DNA from: TOLSYN sp963849065
GTDB lineage: Bacteria; Acidobacteriota; Terriglobia; Terriglobales; Acidobacteriaceae
Length of the DNA: 64,000 nt
Direction of reading: 5' to 3'
NCBI GenBank assembly: GCA_963849065.1
Contig: CAWKFM010000004.1
Location: 372,001-436,000, forward strand
Positions 8,028-16,720 of the stretch are shown here, piece after piece. The translations under genes were made by a program, and so were the position numbers. The first letter of the stretch is position 1. Every line of letters starts with the position of its first letter. The notes under the pieces were generated by a model, which ran no database searches, was not told the DNA's origin, and worked only from the letters and a program-made list of their open reading frames with translations.

Positions 8028-9854
8028 CTAGAGCGGATTGCGGCGATAGATGTCGTAGTTGTTGAGGGATTCGACGGGGGAGTAGTCGCGGGAGAGAAGC
8101 TGGAGGAGCTGCGGGCGGAAGGAGATCGGCTCCTCCTGGAGCTGCAGGTTGCGCTTGACGATGAGCCAGCCGACATTGCGCTGGCGGGCGATCTGGGCTA
8201 TCTGGGCGGCGGAGTAGGGGTTGACGGTGTTGTCCATCATGAGGACGGGGAATTGCGGGGTGCGTCCGGTGGTGAAGTAGAAAAGGTCTTCGCCGGGGAT
8301 CATGAGGATGGCGTCGGCGGGCGGAATTTCGCGGTTGGTGCAGGCGACGAGCTCTTCAAAGTCGGGTAGCCAGTCGCCGCGCATGGCGAGACCGCGCAAC
8401 GGCGGCAGGGCGGAGTGGGCGAGGGTGTCTCCGGAGAGATCGACATATTGGAGTCGCTCGTGGCTGAGGGCATAGTAGCCTCCGGCGGCGAGAAGCGTGA
8501 GCGAGATGACGAAGGTAAGCGAGGTGAGCGGGAGGGTGGCGGGGCGGTCGGATGCCAATGAAATGAGTATGGCCATCAGAAGGATCGTCAGGAGCGGCCA
8601 GAGGGCATAGGTACTGCCCCAGAGCTGCTGGGAGAGGAATGCTCCGTGGATGACGGCGAGGAGGATGAGGGGAACGAGTTGGGTCAGGGTGCAGGCGCGC
8701 GGGAGCTGCCATAGGGCGAAGGCAAGAGAGACGATCAGCAGCACGGGCCAGAGATGCAGGAGCGCTTCGACGCGGTCGGAGTCGTTTTGCTCAATCCAGA
8801 GTGCGGCGAAAGCCCAGAGGAAAGGCACAGAGAGAAGAGCAGCGGCGATCCAGCGGAAGGCGGGGTGAGAGCAGAGGTGATGGGGGACGCTTCGCTGCCG
8901 GCCGCAGGCGTTTGGGTGGGACAAACGCACAAGCACGATGCCAGCGGTGAATACGGGGACGCTCCAGAGGAGGGATGGGTCGCGATAGACGCCGACCATG
9001 ATGGGGAGTCCGGGGAGGCGTCGTGAGGCGGCGAATTGAATCGTCCAGTGGTAGTAGTTGGCGAGTCCGACGGTGTGCCGGATGAGCGCGAGCGCAAGTG
9101 TGAAGCCGGTAGCGGCTCCGGCGAGCAGCAGAGCGCAGGCGCGGCGAGTGGCTGGGGCGTGGATGGCGTCGCGGTTGGCGTTGCGGATGGGGTTACGCAT
9201 GACGTTGCGGACGGCAATCCAAGCGATACAGGCCGCGGCAGCGAGGAGGAAGATGAGCCCGGTGTTCTGCTTGATGAAGGGTGGGATGGCGAGAAGGATT
9301 CCCGTGGCGAAGGTCGGGAGCGGAGGAAAGTTAAGAGACTCCAGGCGCAGGAGCAGCCAGAGGCAGAAGAGGATGAACAGGGTGCAGTCGGAGTCGTAAA
9401 AGGGATGGGGAAAGATGCTGCTGGTGCCGAGAAAAATGAGTGGCAGGGAGAGCAGAAAAGCGATGAGGCGCGCGGGCAGCAGCGATTGAGTCAGCAGGCG
9501 GAGCAGGATTCGCCAGGTGAGGAGCGTGGCACATCCGGAGGCGGCCGAGGCGTAGAGATAGTGGTGGAGGACGGCGCGTCCGAAGAGCTTGATGATGGCG
9601 GCCTGGGCGAGAAAGGTGAGCGGAGCGTAGGGGAACGGGAAGTCTCGATAGGGGAGCTGGCCGAGCGAAATGCGGGTGGCATTTTCGAGGATGTAGCTGA
9701 GATCCCACAGCACGGTGAGGTGCGTGTTTTGCCAGAAGACGAAGGCGGCAGTGGCGAGGAAAAGGAAGGCTCCGGTGAGGAGGTTGCAGACGTGTACCGC
9801 GCTTCCGCCGGCTGCTGGCGCTGGGTCGCGGAGCGGAACTGGGAAATTGGACAT
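8028..9854 (-). CDS. multi-spanning membrane protein, GT39-like glycosyltransferase family
   Basis: 608 aa with about 12 hydrophobic segments and a soluble C-terminal part of about 100 residues. The N-terminus has an acidic first loop (VLWDLSYILENATRISLGQL, then PYRDF), a layout typical of GT-C lipid-linked sugar transferases of the PMT/ArnT group, where this Asp is catalytic. The ATG at 9854 begins just before the first helix; the frame stays open upstream to 10352, but that part overlaps the GAF-ANTAR gene and is not protein-like. The sugar donor and acceptor are unknown. Confidence 0.75.
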   Translation of the reverse strand: MSNFPVPLRDPAPAAGGSAVHVCNLLTGAFLFLATAAFVFWQNTHLTVLWDLSYILENATRISLGQLPYRDFPFPYAPLTFLAQAAIIKLFGRAVLHHYLYASAASGCATLLTWRILLRLLTQSLLPARLIAFLLSLPLIFLGTSSIFPHPFYDSDCTLFILFCLWLLLRLESLNFPPLPTFATGILLAIPPFIKQNTGLIFLLAAAACIAWIAVRNVMRNPIRNANRDAIHAPATRRACALLLAGAATGFTLALALIRHTVGLANYYHWTIQFAASRRLPGLPIMVGVYRDPSLLWSVPVFTAGIVLVRLSHPNACGRQRSVPHHLCSHPAFRWIAAALLSVPFLWAFAALWIEQNDSDRVEALLHLWPVLLIVSLAFALWQLPRACTLTQLVPLILLAVIHGAFLSQQLWGSTYALWPLLTILLMAILISLASDRPATLPLTSLTFVISLTLLAAGGYYALSHERLQYVDLSGDTLAHSALPPLRGLAMRGDWLPDFEELVACTNREIPPADAILMIPGEDLFYFTTGRTPQFPVLMMDNTVNPYSAAQIAQIARQRNVGWLIVKRNLQLQEEPISFRPQLLQLLSRDYSPVESLNNYDIYRRNPL

Positions 9855-9905
9855 GGGCAGAATCAATTTTACGGGATGGGTTGGGTAGGGGATGCGAGGC
9901 TGGCC

Positions 9906-9948
9906 GGTGATCCCACATCTGCCAAAGGAGGGCAGATATGGGATCACC
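9906..9948. repeat. long imperfect inverted repeat between genes
   Basis: GGTGATCCCACATCTGCC (9906-9923) and GGCAGATATGGGATCACC (9931-9948) form an 18-bp stem with one mismatch and a 7-base loop. It lies after the GAF-ANTAR gene and before the membrane-protein gene in their direction of transcription. There is no U-run. It may be an intergenic palindrome or an mRNA-stabilising hairpin. Confidence 0.6.
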
Positions 9949-10008
9949 CATCGGGGGCACGGACGCGTGGGGAACCCGGGTGGGGCAGGGGCAAGGCAGC
10001 GGTGCTGG

Positions 10009-10776
10009 TCAGCGTTTTTCGCCGGAATCCTTGGGACGCGGGCGTTCGTGGCCGAGACCTTCGACGAGCAGCACGGCTTCGGAGACATCGCGGATGCTGC
10101 GGCGGAGGCGGCGGCTCTCGTCGCGCAGGCGCTGGTAAGCCTCTTCTTCGCTGAGGCCGAAGCGCTGCTGCAGGACTCCCTTGGCGCGCTCGACCATTTT
10201 GCGCTCCTCCAGTTGCTGACGGACGAGAACTGTTTCCTTGCGAAGTTTGACATTGTGGTCGGCGAGTTGGGAGTAGGCGATGGCACCGCCCATCTGCTCG
10301 CCCAGAAAGCAGAGTACGGAGATCTCCTCGGGGGTGTGTTCGTGAGTCTCACGATGGTGGACGTTGAGCACGCCGATGACCTCTCCGCCGCGCACCAGGG
10401 GGACGGAGATGAGGGCCTCGAAGGTGTCTTCGATCAGGGAGGTGAAGTGTTTGAAGCGGGGATCGGCGAAGGCGCGGTTGGTGAGCGCCACGGCTGATTT
10501 ATGCTGGGCGACCCATCCGGCGATGCCTTCACCCGCGTTGAGGCGGACGGCGCCGATTTCGGCGTCGTGCGGCAGCTGAGAGGCGCGCAGTACGATGTCC
10601 CCGGTGTCGTGGTCAGGCAAATAGACCAGGCAGGCATCGCAGCCCGTTACCTCGACGGTAAGGGCGATGAGCTCCTGCAGCATATCGTCGATGGAGAGGC
10701 CGGAACTAACGATCCGGCTTGTACGATGCAAGATTGCGACTTGCCACGATGCTGCATCGTTCTCTGGATTCCGCAT
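10009..10776 (-). CDS. GAF-ANTAR transcription antitermination regulator
   Basis: 255 aa. A GAF sensor domain spans about residues 15-165 (ILHRTSRIVSS, then VGLNAGEGIAGWV-like GEGIAGWVAQHKSAVAL). A C-terminal ANTAR RNA-binding domain covers about residues 185-240 (KMVERAKGVLQQRFGLSEEEAYQRLR). ANTAR proteins bind paired hairpins in leader RNA and prevent termination; examples are AmiR, NasR and EutV. The ATG at 10776 has GGGGGAG upstream, a better start than the GTG at 10806. It diverges from nifH, with 516 bases between them, so it is a candidate nif regulator; that link is inference. Confidence 0.87.
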   Translation of the reverse strand: MRNPENDAASWQVAILHRTSRIVSSGLSIDDMLQELIALTVEVTGCDACLVYLPDHDTGDIVLRASQLPHDAEIGAVRLNAGEGIAGWVAQHKSAVALTNRAFADPRFKHFTSLIEDTFEALISVPLVRGGEVIGVLNVHHRETHEHTPEEISVLCFLGEQMGGAIAYSQLADHNVKLRKETVLVRQQLEERKMVERAKGVLQQRFGLSEEEAYQRLRDESRRLRRSIRDVSEAVLLVEGLGHERPRPKDSGEKR

Positions 10777-11292
10777 ATTTTGTACACAACTCTCCCCCGA
10801 CCCCACGCGGGATTACAGCAATTAAGTGGAGAGTAACGGGAAGCGAGCGAGTAAGGCCAATTGAAAGTTCTTATGCCGCCCATAATCAATTTCTTAGAGG
10901 AACGGGTGAGGACTACGGGTGGCTTGCGCTTATCGCTGCAATAAAGAAATTGAATTGGACTCCAGATTTCATTTCATCGTATTGTATAGCTCTACACAGG
11001 AACACCGAGTGGGAGACCGAGGCCGTCAACCACTCCAAGTGTCTCTTCCCGAAACGACGCAGCGATGTAGCTCGCGTGTGTTCTACCCGCTCCCTGGTTG
11101 AGCCATTGTTCTAGCCGATTTGTCAGCCCTGGCAGGACGAATTCCAAGCTAAGTCAAATTTTGCTGCGCAGCGTGATGCGGACCGTTATCGGTTCATGCG
11201 GCGCGGTGTACTCACACCTCCCAACCGGAAGACGGGATGAGTGTATCCACAGCCTTCAGACAAAATCTTGAACACTTTTAAGGAGCAATAAC
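10777..11292. promoter_or_regulatory. intergenic region upstream of nifH, with leader hairpins
   Basis: 516 bases between the GAF-ANTAR gene and nifH, AT-richer than the genes. I found no good sigma-54 -24/-12 site and no TGT-N10-ACA NifA site. Two short hairpins lie in the presumed nifH leader: GGACCG-TTAT-CGGTTC at 11180-11195 and GGTGT-ACTC-ACACC at 11205-11218. Neither shows the hexaloop with A1 and G4 expected of classical ANTAR targets. AAGGAG at 11280 is the nifH ribosome site. Confidence 0.45.
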
Positions 11293-12147
11293 ATGGCGAG
11301 AAGAAGCATTGCTATCTACGGAAAAGGCGGAATTGGAAAGTCCACGACGACCCAGAACACGGTGGCGGCACTGGCCGAGATGGGCAAGAAGATCATGGTG
11401 GTCGGCTGCGACCCCAAGGCGGATTCGACCCGCCTGCTGCTGGGCGGCCTGGCCCAGAGGACGGTGCTGGATACGCTGCGCGATGAGGGTGACGAGGTTG
11501 CTTTGGAAGACGTGATGCGCGAAGGATACGGCAAGGTGAAGTGCACCGAGTCGGGCGGACCGGAGCCGGGCGTGGGCTGCGCGGGACGCGGCATCATCAC
11601 CTCGATCAACCTGCTGGAACAGCTGGGCGCTTATGAAGATGAGTTGGACTACGTTTTCTACGACGTACTCGGCGACGTGGTGTGCGGCGGTTTCGCGATG
11701 CCGATCCGCGAGGGCAAGGCGCAGGAGATCTACGTTGTGTGCTCGGGGGAGATGATGGCGATGTATGCGGCCAACAACATTTCCAAGGGCGTGGTGAAGT
11801 TTGCGCAGGCCGGCGGCGTACGACTGGGCGGCATCATCTGCAACAGCCGCAACGTGGATAACGAGAGGGAGATGGTCGAAGAGTTTGCCCGCTTGTTGGG
11901 CACGCAGATGATTCACTTCGTTCCCCGCAACAACGATGTGCAGCGCGCCGAGATCAACCGCAAGACGGTCATCGAATGGAATCCGGCAGCCCCGCAGGCG
12001 GATGAGTATCGCGCATTGGCCCGTGCGATCGACCAGAACAAGAAGTTCGTCATCCCGACGCCGCTGCCGATGGACACCCTGGAAAAGCTGCTGATCGATT
12101 TCGGCCTGGTGGATGGAGTTGCTCCGGGCACGGAAGTCGCAGTTTAG
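11293..12147 (+). CDS. nifH: nitrogenase iron protein NifH
   Basis: 284 aa. NifH is the ATP-dependent electron donor to the MoFe protein and also acts in cofactor assembly. The P-loop GKGGIGKS spans residues 10-17. The [4Fe-4S] ligands are Cys96 (GVGCAGRG) and Cys131 (DVVCGGFAMP), and Arg99 is the residue that DraT modifies in other species. The ATG at 11293 follows AAGGAG. It heads the cluster, with nifD 71 bases downstream. There is no nifI1/nifI2 pair between nifH and nifD, unlike many anaerobic diazotrophs. Confidence 0.98.
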   Translation: MARRSIAIYGKGGIGKSTTTQNTVAALAEMGKKIMVVGCDPKADSTRLLLGGLAQRTVLDTLRDEGDEVALEDVMREGYGKVKCTESGGPEPGVGCAGRGIITSINLLEQLGAYEDELDYVFYDVLGDVVCGGFAMPIREGKAQEIYVVCSGEMMAMYAANNISKGVVKFAQAGGVRLGGIICNSRNVDNEREMVEEFARLLGTQMIHFVPRNNDVQRAEINRKTVIEWNPAAPQADEYRALARAIDQNKKFVIPTPLPMDTLEKLLIDFGLVDGVAPGTEVAV

Positions 12148-12218
12148 TTCCGGGTTCACCGACCCAAGACGAAAAATAGAGCGCCCGATGAGGGCCAGCA
12201 AACTACAGGGAGTGAGAA

Positions 12219-13838
12219 ATGTCGAGAGATCCGCGCGACGTCAAAGAGGAACTGATTCAGATCTATCCGAAGAAGCTTCGCCAGAAGCGCTCCGAGCAGA
12301 TTGTTATTAACGAACATCGTGCAGATGGCAGCGTGCCGGAGATCAAGTCGAATGTGCGCAGCAGCCCTGGGATTATTACCCAGCGCGGTTGCACTTATGC
12401 CGGCTGCAAGGGCGTGGTGATTGGCCCGAGCCGCGATATTCTCAGCATTACCCACGGCCCCATCGGGTGCAGCTTCTATTCGTGGCTGACGCGCCGCAAC
12501 CAGACGCGTCCCCATTCGCTAGAAGATCCGAATTACATCAACTACTGTTTGTCCACCGACATGCAGGAAGAAAACATCGTCTTCGGCGGCGAGAAGAAGC
12601 TGAAGGAAGCTGTGCGCGAGGCCTACAAGCTGTTCTCGCCCAGGGCGATTGCGATCTTCTCGACTTGCCCGGTGGGACTGATCGGCGACGACGTGCATGC
12701 CGTGGCGCGGGAGATGAAGGCCGAACTTGGCATCAACGTCTTCGGCTTCAGCTGCGAAGGCTACCGCGGCGTCAGCCAGTCGGCGGGACACCACATTGCC
12801 AACAACGGCGTGTTCAAGAACGTGGTGGGATTGAACAATACGGAGCACGAAGAGAAGTTCAAGATCAACCTGCTGGGCGAGTACAACATCGGCGGCGACG
12901 GCTTTGTGCTGGAAGACATTCTGTCACGCTGCGGCATCAAGCAGGTCTCGACCTTCAGCGGCAACTCGACCTATGACACCATGGCCAACGCGCACACGGC
13001 TGACCTGAACCTGATCATGTGCCACCGCTCGATCAACTACGTGGCCGAGATGATGGAAAAGCGCTTCGGAATTCCGTGGATGAAGGTGAACTTCATCGGC
13101 GCCGAGGCGTCGGCCAAGTCGCTGCGCCGCCTCGGTCAGTACTTTGAGGATGACGGGCTAAAGGCGCGGATAGAAGAGGTGATTGCCGAGGAGATGGCCA
13201 AGGTGGAGGCGGTGCGCGTAGTGGTGAAATCGCGCTGCCAGGGCAAGACGGCCATGCTGTTTGTGGGCGGCTCGCGCGCGCACCACTACCAGCAGCTGTT
13301 CACCGAGATCGGCATGAAGACGGTCGCGGCGGGCTATGAATTCGGTCACCGCGACGACTACGAAGGCCGCAAGGTTCTGCCGGGCCTGAAGGTGGATGCC
13401 GACAGCAAGAACATCGAAGAACTCGACGTGGTTCCCGATCCGGAGCGCTACCGCGCACGGAAAACTCCCGAGGAGATGGCGAAGCTGCAAGCCATGACCG
13501 AGATGGAGTTCAAGGATTACGTGGGCATGATGCCGGAGATGGACAGCGATACGCTGGTGATCGACGACTTGAGCCATTACGAAACCGAAAAACTGCTGGA
13601 GATTTATAAGCCCGATATTTTCTGCGCCGGCATTAAAGAGAAGTTCGGCGTGCAGAAGATGGGGATTCCCTGCAAACAGCTGCACAGCTATGACTACGGC
13701 GGGCCGTATGCGGGCTTTGTTGGGGCGATCAACTTCTTTAATGACATCGACCGCATGGTGAACATGAAGATCTGGTCGTTTGTGACTCCGCCCTGGCAGA
13801 CGCCGGCCAAGCAAGAAGATGTAGTGGCCGCCGACTAG
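12219..13838 (+). CDS. nifD: nitrogenase MoFe protein alpha chain NifD
   Basis: 539 aa. Together with NifK it forms the dinitrogenase that reduces N2 at FeMo-co. P-cluster ligands are Cys58 (QRGCTYAGCKG), Cys84 (HGPIGC) and Cys150 (STCPVG). FeMo-co ligands are Cys268 (IMCHRSINY) and His489 (KQLHSYDYGGPY). The Arg of SWLTRR and the SQSAGHH motif are kept, as in Mo enzymes. About 55-70 residues between roughly 381 and 450 look like the insertion seen in Clostridium-type NifD. Ribosome site GGGAG. Confidence 0.98.
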   Translation: MSRDPRDVKEELIQIYPKKLRQKRSEQIVINEHRADGSVPEIKSNVRSSPGIITQRGCTYAGCKGVVIGPSRDILSITHGPIGCSFYSWLTRRNQTRPHSLEDPNYINYCLSTDMQEENIVFGGEKKLKEAVREAYKLFSPRAIAIFSTCPVGLIGDDVHAVAREMKAELGINVFGFSCEGYRGVSQSAGHHIANNGVFKNVVGLNNTEHEEKFKINLLGEYNIGGDGFVLEDILSRCGIKQVSTFSGNSTYDTMANAHTADLNLIMCHRSINYVAEMMEKRFGIPWMKVNFIGAEASAKSLRRLGQYFEDDGLKARIEEVIAEEMAKVEAVRVVVKSRCQGKTAMLFVGGSRAHHYQQLFTEIGMKTVAAGYEFGHRDDYEGRKVLPGLKVDADSKNIEELDVVPDPERYRARKTPEEMAKLQAMTEMEFKDYVGMMPEMDSDTLVIDDLSHYETEKLLEIYKPDIFCAGIKEKFGVQKMGIPCKQLHSYDYGGPYAGFVGAINFFNDIDRMVNMKIWSFVTPPWQTPAKQEDVVAAD

Positions 13839-13904
13839 ACCGCGCAAGTTTAACTCCATAGCCAGCACGCAGACGCTGCTCTTGAAGCAGAAGGGGAATG
13901 CTTT

Positions 13905-15308
13905 ATGCTTTTACGCCACACCACTGATGAAGTTCTGGAACGCAGCGCACTGACTGTGAATCCAGCCAAGACCTGCCAGCCGATCGGCGCGATGTATGCC
14001 GCGCTTGGCATCCACAACTGCCTGCCGCATAGCCACGGATCGCAGGGCTGCTGCTCGTATCACCGCAGCACGCTGACCCGTCACTACAAAGAGCCGGTGA
14101 TGGCGGCGACCAGCTCGTTCACCGAAGGCACGTCGGTTTTCGGCGGGCAGGCGAACATGCTGACGGCGATTCAAACCATCTTCGGGGTTTATAACCCGGA
14201 TGTGATCGCCGTGCACACCACCTGCCTGTCGGAGACGATCGGCGACGATATGGTGCAGATTGTGGCCAAGGCCGTCGGCGAAGGCAAGGTGCCGGAAGGC
14301 AAGCGCGTGATCCATTGCAGTACGCCCAGCTACCAGGGCTCGCACGTCACCGGATTTGCCAGCATGGTGAAGGCGATGGCCACTCAACTCGCCGACCCCA
14401 ACGCGGAGAAGAACAACAAGGTCACGCTGATTCCGGGATGGGTTGAGCCGAGCGACATGCGCGAGCTCAAGTCGCTGGCAGCAACCATGGGCGTCGAGAT
14501 CATCATGTATCCGGACACCTCCGATGTTCTGGATGCACCGCACACGGGCAAGCACGAGTTCTATCCCAGGGGCGGAGCGAAGATGGAAGATATCGCAGCT
14601 TCGGGCGGCAGCATCGGATGCATCGGCCTGGGTCTTTCCGGCTCTTCGGCTGCGGTGGAAGCGCTGGAGAAGAAATGCAGCGTGCCAGGACAGTTGATGG
14701 AGCTGCCGATCGGGCTGCAGGCGACCGACCGGTTTATCGACGCGCTGCGCACCATGGCGGGCGTGGAAGTTCCGGACTCGATCACCGATGACCGCGGACG
14801 GCTGCTGGACATGATCGCCGACATGCACCAGTACGTTGCGGGGAAGCGGGTTGCGATTTTCGGAGATCCGGACCAGCTGGTTTCGCTGACCGAATTTTTG
14901 AACCTGCTGGACATGAAGCCGGTGTACATCGTGACCGGCACGCCGACGCCGGTGACTGGCACGCAGACTCCGCAGTTCGACGTTCGCATCCGGCAAGTGC
15001 TGGGCGAGAATCTGCCCGATGCGAAGATCCGCTCGGGCGCGCAGGCTGACATGTATCTGCTGCATCAGTGGATCAAGCAGGAGAAGGTGGACGTGCTGAT
15101 CGGCAACACCTACGGCAAGTACATTGCGCGCGATGAAGACATTCCTTTTGTGCGCTATGGCTTCCCGATCATGGATCGGGTGGGACATTCCTACTTCCCC
15201 TCGGTTGGCTACAAGGGCGCGATGCGTCTGCTGGAGAAGATTCTCGGAGTCATCATGGACCGCCAGGATCGCGACGCTCTGGAAGAACGCTTTGAACTGG
15301 TGATGTAG
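13905..15308 (+). CDS. nifK: nitrogenase MoFe protein beta chain NifK
   Basis: 467 aa. Beta chain of dinitrogenase, carrying the other half of the P-cluster. The ligand motifs are KTCQPIGAMYA, HGSQGCCSYHR and TTCLSETIGDD. It lacks the roughly 50-residue N-terminal extension of Azotobacter NifK, as in the Clostridium-type short form, which matches the inserted segment in NifD. It starts 66 bases after nifD, with a GAAGGGGAA ribosome site. Confidence 0.98.
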   Translation: MLLRHTTDEVLERSALTVNPAKTCQPIGAMYAALGIHNCLPHSHGSQGCCSYHRSTLTRHYKEPVMAATSSFTEGTSVFGGQANMLTAIQTIFGVYNPDVIAVHTTCLSETIGDDMVQIVAKAVGEGKVPEGKRVIHCSTPSYQGSHVTGFASMVKAMATQLADPNAEKNNKVTLIPGWVEPSDMRELKSLAATMGVEIIMYPDTSDVLDAPHTGKHEFYPRGGAKMEDIAASGGSIGCIGLGLSGSSAAVEALEKKCSVPGQLMELPIGLQATDRFIDALRTMAGVEVPDSITDDRGRLLDMIADMHQYVAGKRVAIFGDPDQLVSLTEFLNLLDMKPVYIVTGTPTPVTGTQTPQFDVRIRQVLGENLPDAKIRSGAQADMYLLHQWIKQEKVDVLIGNTYGKYIARDEDIPFVRYGFPIMDRVGHSYFPSVGYKGAMRLLEKILGVIMDRQDRDALEERFELVM

Positions 15309-15352
15309 TTTTCGATCCAAGCAAGCAACCGAAGTACGGCGAGGAATAGGCG

Positions 15353-16720
15353 ATGGCGGATATTTTACGAGAGCGCGAGCGGCAGGTTTTCCGGAAGGGT
15401 CAAGAGGCGTCCTTCCAGATCGACTGCGAGAAGCAGAGCGTGGCTGGTTCGGTGAGCCAGCGCGCCTGCGTCTTCTGCGGCTCGCGCGTCGTACTGTACC
15501 CCATCGCCGACGCCTTGCACATTGTGCATGGGCCCATCGGCTGCGCATCCTACACCTGGGACATACGGGGCGCGCTGTCGTCGGGACCGGAGCTGCACCG
15601 ACTCAGCTTCTCGACCGATTTGCAAGAGCTGGACGTGGTGCACGGCGGCGAGAAAAAGCTGCACGCCGCGCTCTGCGAGTTGATTGAAGAACACAAACCG
15701 AAGGCGGCGTTCGTGTATGCCACCTGCATCGTCGGCGTGATCGGCGACGACATGGAAGCGGTGTGCAAGAGCGTCAGCAGGGAAAAAGGAATTCCAGTGC
15801 TGGCGGTGCACTCAGAGGGATTTAAAGGGACCAAGAAAGACGGCTACCGCGCGGCCTGCGATGCATTGCTGCAACTGGTAGGGACCGGCCCGACCGAAGG
15901 CATCAGCGCGAAGAGCATCAACATTCTGGGCGACTTCAACCTGGCGGGCGAGACCTGGATGATCCGCGACTACTACAAGCGCATGGGCGTGGAAGTGGTT
16001 TCCTGCATTACCGGCGACGGCCGGATCGACGACATCCGGCGCGCGCACGGTGCCGCGCTGAACGTGGTGCAATGCTCGGGCTCGATGACCTACCTGGCCA
16101 AGAGCATGAAGGATAAATACGGGATTCCGTTTATGCGCGTCTCCTACTTTGGCGTGGAGGACATGTCGAAATCGCTTTATGACGTGGCCAAGCATTTCAA
16201 GGACAAAGAGATGCTGAAGCTGACGCAGAACATGGTGCGGGAAGAGCTGCAGCGGATCATGCCTCTGCTGGCCGAGTACAAGAAAGACCTGCAGGGTAAG
16301 CGCGCCGCGATCTACGTGGGGGGAGCGTTCAAGGCGTTTTCGCTGGTCACGGCGCTGCGCCATCTGGGAATGACGACGGTGATGGTGGGTTCGCAGACCG
16401 GCAACAAGGACGACTACGAACAGCTGCGGCAGATTTGCGACGAGGGCACGATCATCGCCGACGACTCGAACCCGCTGGAGTTGTCCAGCTTTCTGGAAGA
16501 AAAAGATGTGGACGTGTTTATCGGCGGCGTGAAGGAGCGTCCGATTGCCTACAAGCTGGGCATTGGATTTTGCGATCACAACCACGAGCGCAAGGAAGCG
16601 CTGGCCGGCTTTGAAGGCATGGTGAACTTTGCCCGCGAGGTTCACGGCAGCGTGATGAGCCCCGTGTGGCGGCTGACTCCGCGCAAGCGCGCCAGCAATA
16701 CGCTGGAGGTGCTGAAATGA
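15353..16720 (+). CDS. nifE: FeMo-co scaffold protein NifE
   Basis: 455 aa. With NifN it forms the scaffold on which NifB-co is matured to FeMo-co. It is NifD-like with ACVFCGSRVVLYP, HGPIGCASYTWDIRG and YATCIVGVIGDD, but has no counterpart of the catalytic FeMo-co Cys in the NifD context. The ATG at 15353 follows GAGGAA. The stop overlaps the nifN start by 4 bases (ATGA), so the pair is translationally coupled. Confidence 0.96.
   Translation: MADILRERERQVFRKGQEASFQIDCEKQSVAGSVSQRACVFCGSRVVLYPIADALHIVHGPIGCASYTWDIRGALSSGPELHRLSFSTDLQELDVVHGGEKKLHAALCELIEEHKPKAAFVYATCIVGVIGDDMEAVCKSVSREKGIPVLAVHSEGFKGTKKDGYRAACDALLQLVGTGPTEGISAKSINILGDFNLAGETWMIRDYYKRMGVEVVSCITGDGRIDDIRRAHGAALNVVQCSGSMTYLAKSMKDKYGIPFMRVSYFGVEDMSKSLYDVAKHFKDKEMLKLTQNMVREELQRIMPLLAEYKKDLQGKRAAIYVGGAFKAFSLVTALRHLGMTTVMVGSQTGNKDDYEQLRQICDEGTIIADDSNPLELSSFLEEKDVDVFIGGVKERPIAYKLGIGFCDHNHERKEALAGFEGMVNFAREVHGSVMSPVWRLTPRKRASNTLEVLK

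Noticed and set aside
8028..10352. 774-aa minus frame for the membrane protein
   Set aside because: The upstream 166 codons overlap the GAF-ANTAR gene and are low-complexity; the ATG at 9854 is the likely start.
10719..11114. 131-aa plus-strand frame upstream of nifH
   Set aside because: It overlaps the start of the GAF-ANTAR gene, has no ribosome site and no protein-like features.
11100..11170. TGGCAGGACGAATTCC as a sigma-54 promoter of nifH
   Set aside because: The downstream GC of the -12 element is missing at the required spacing.
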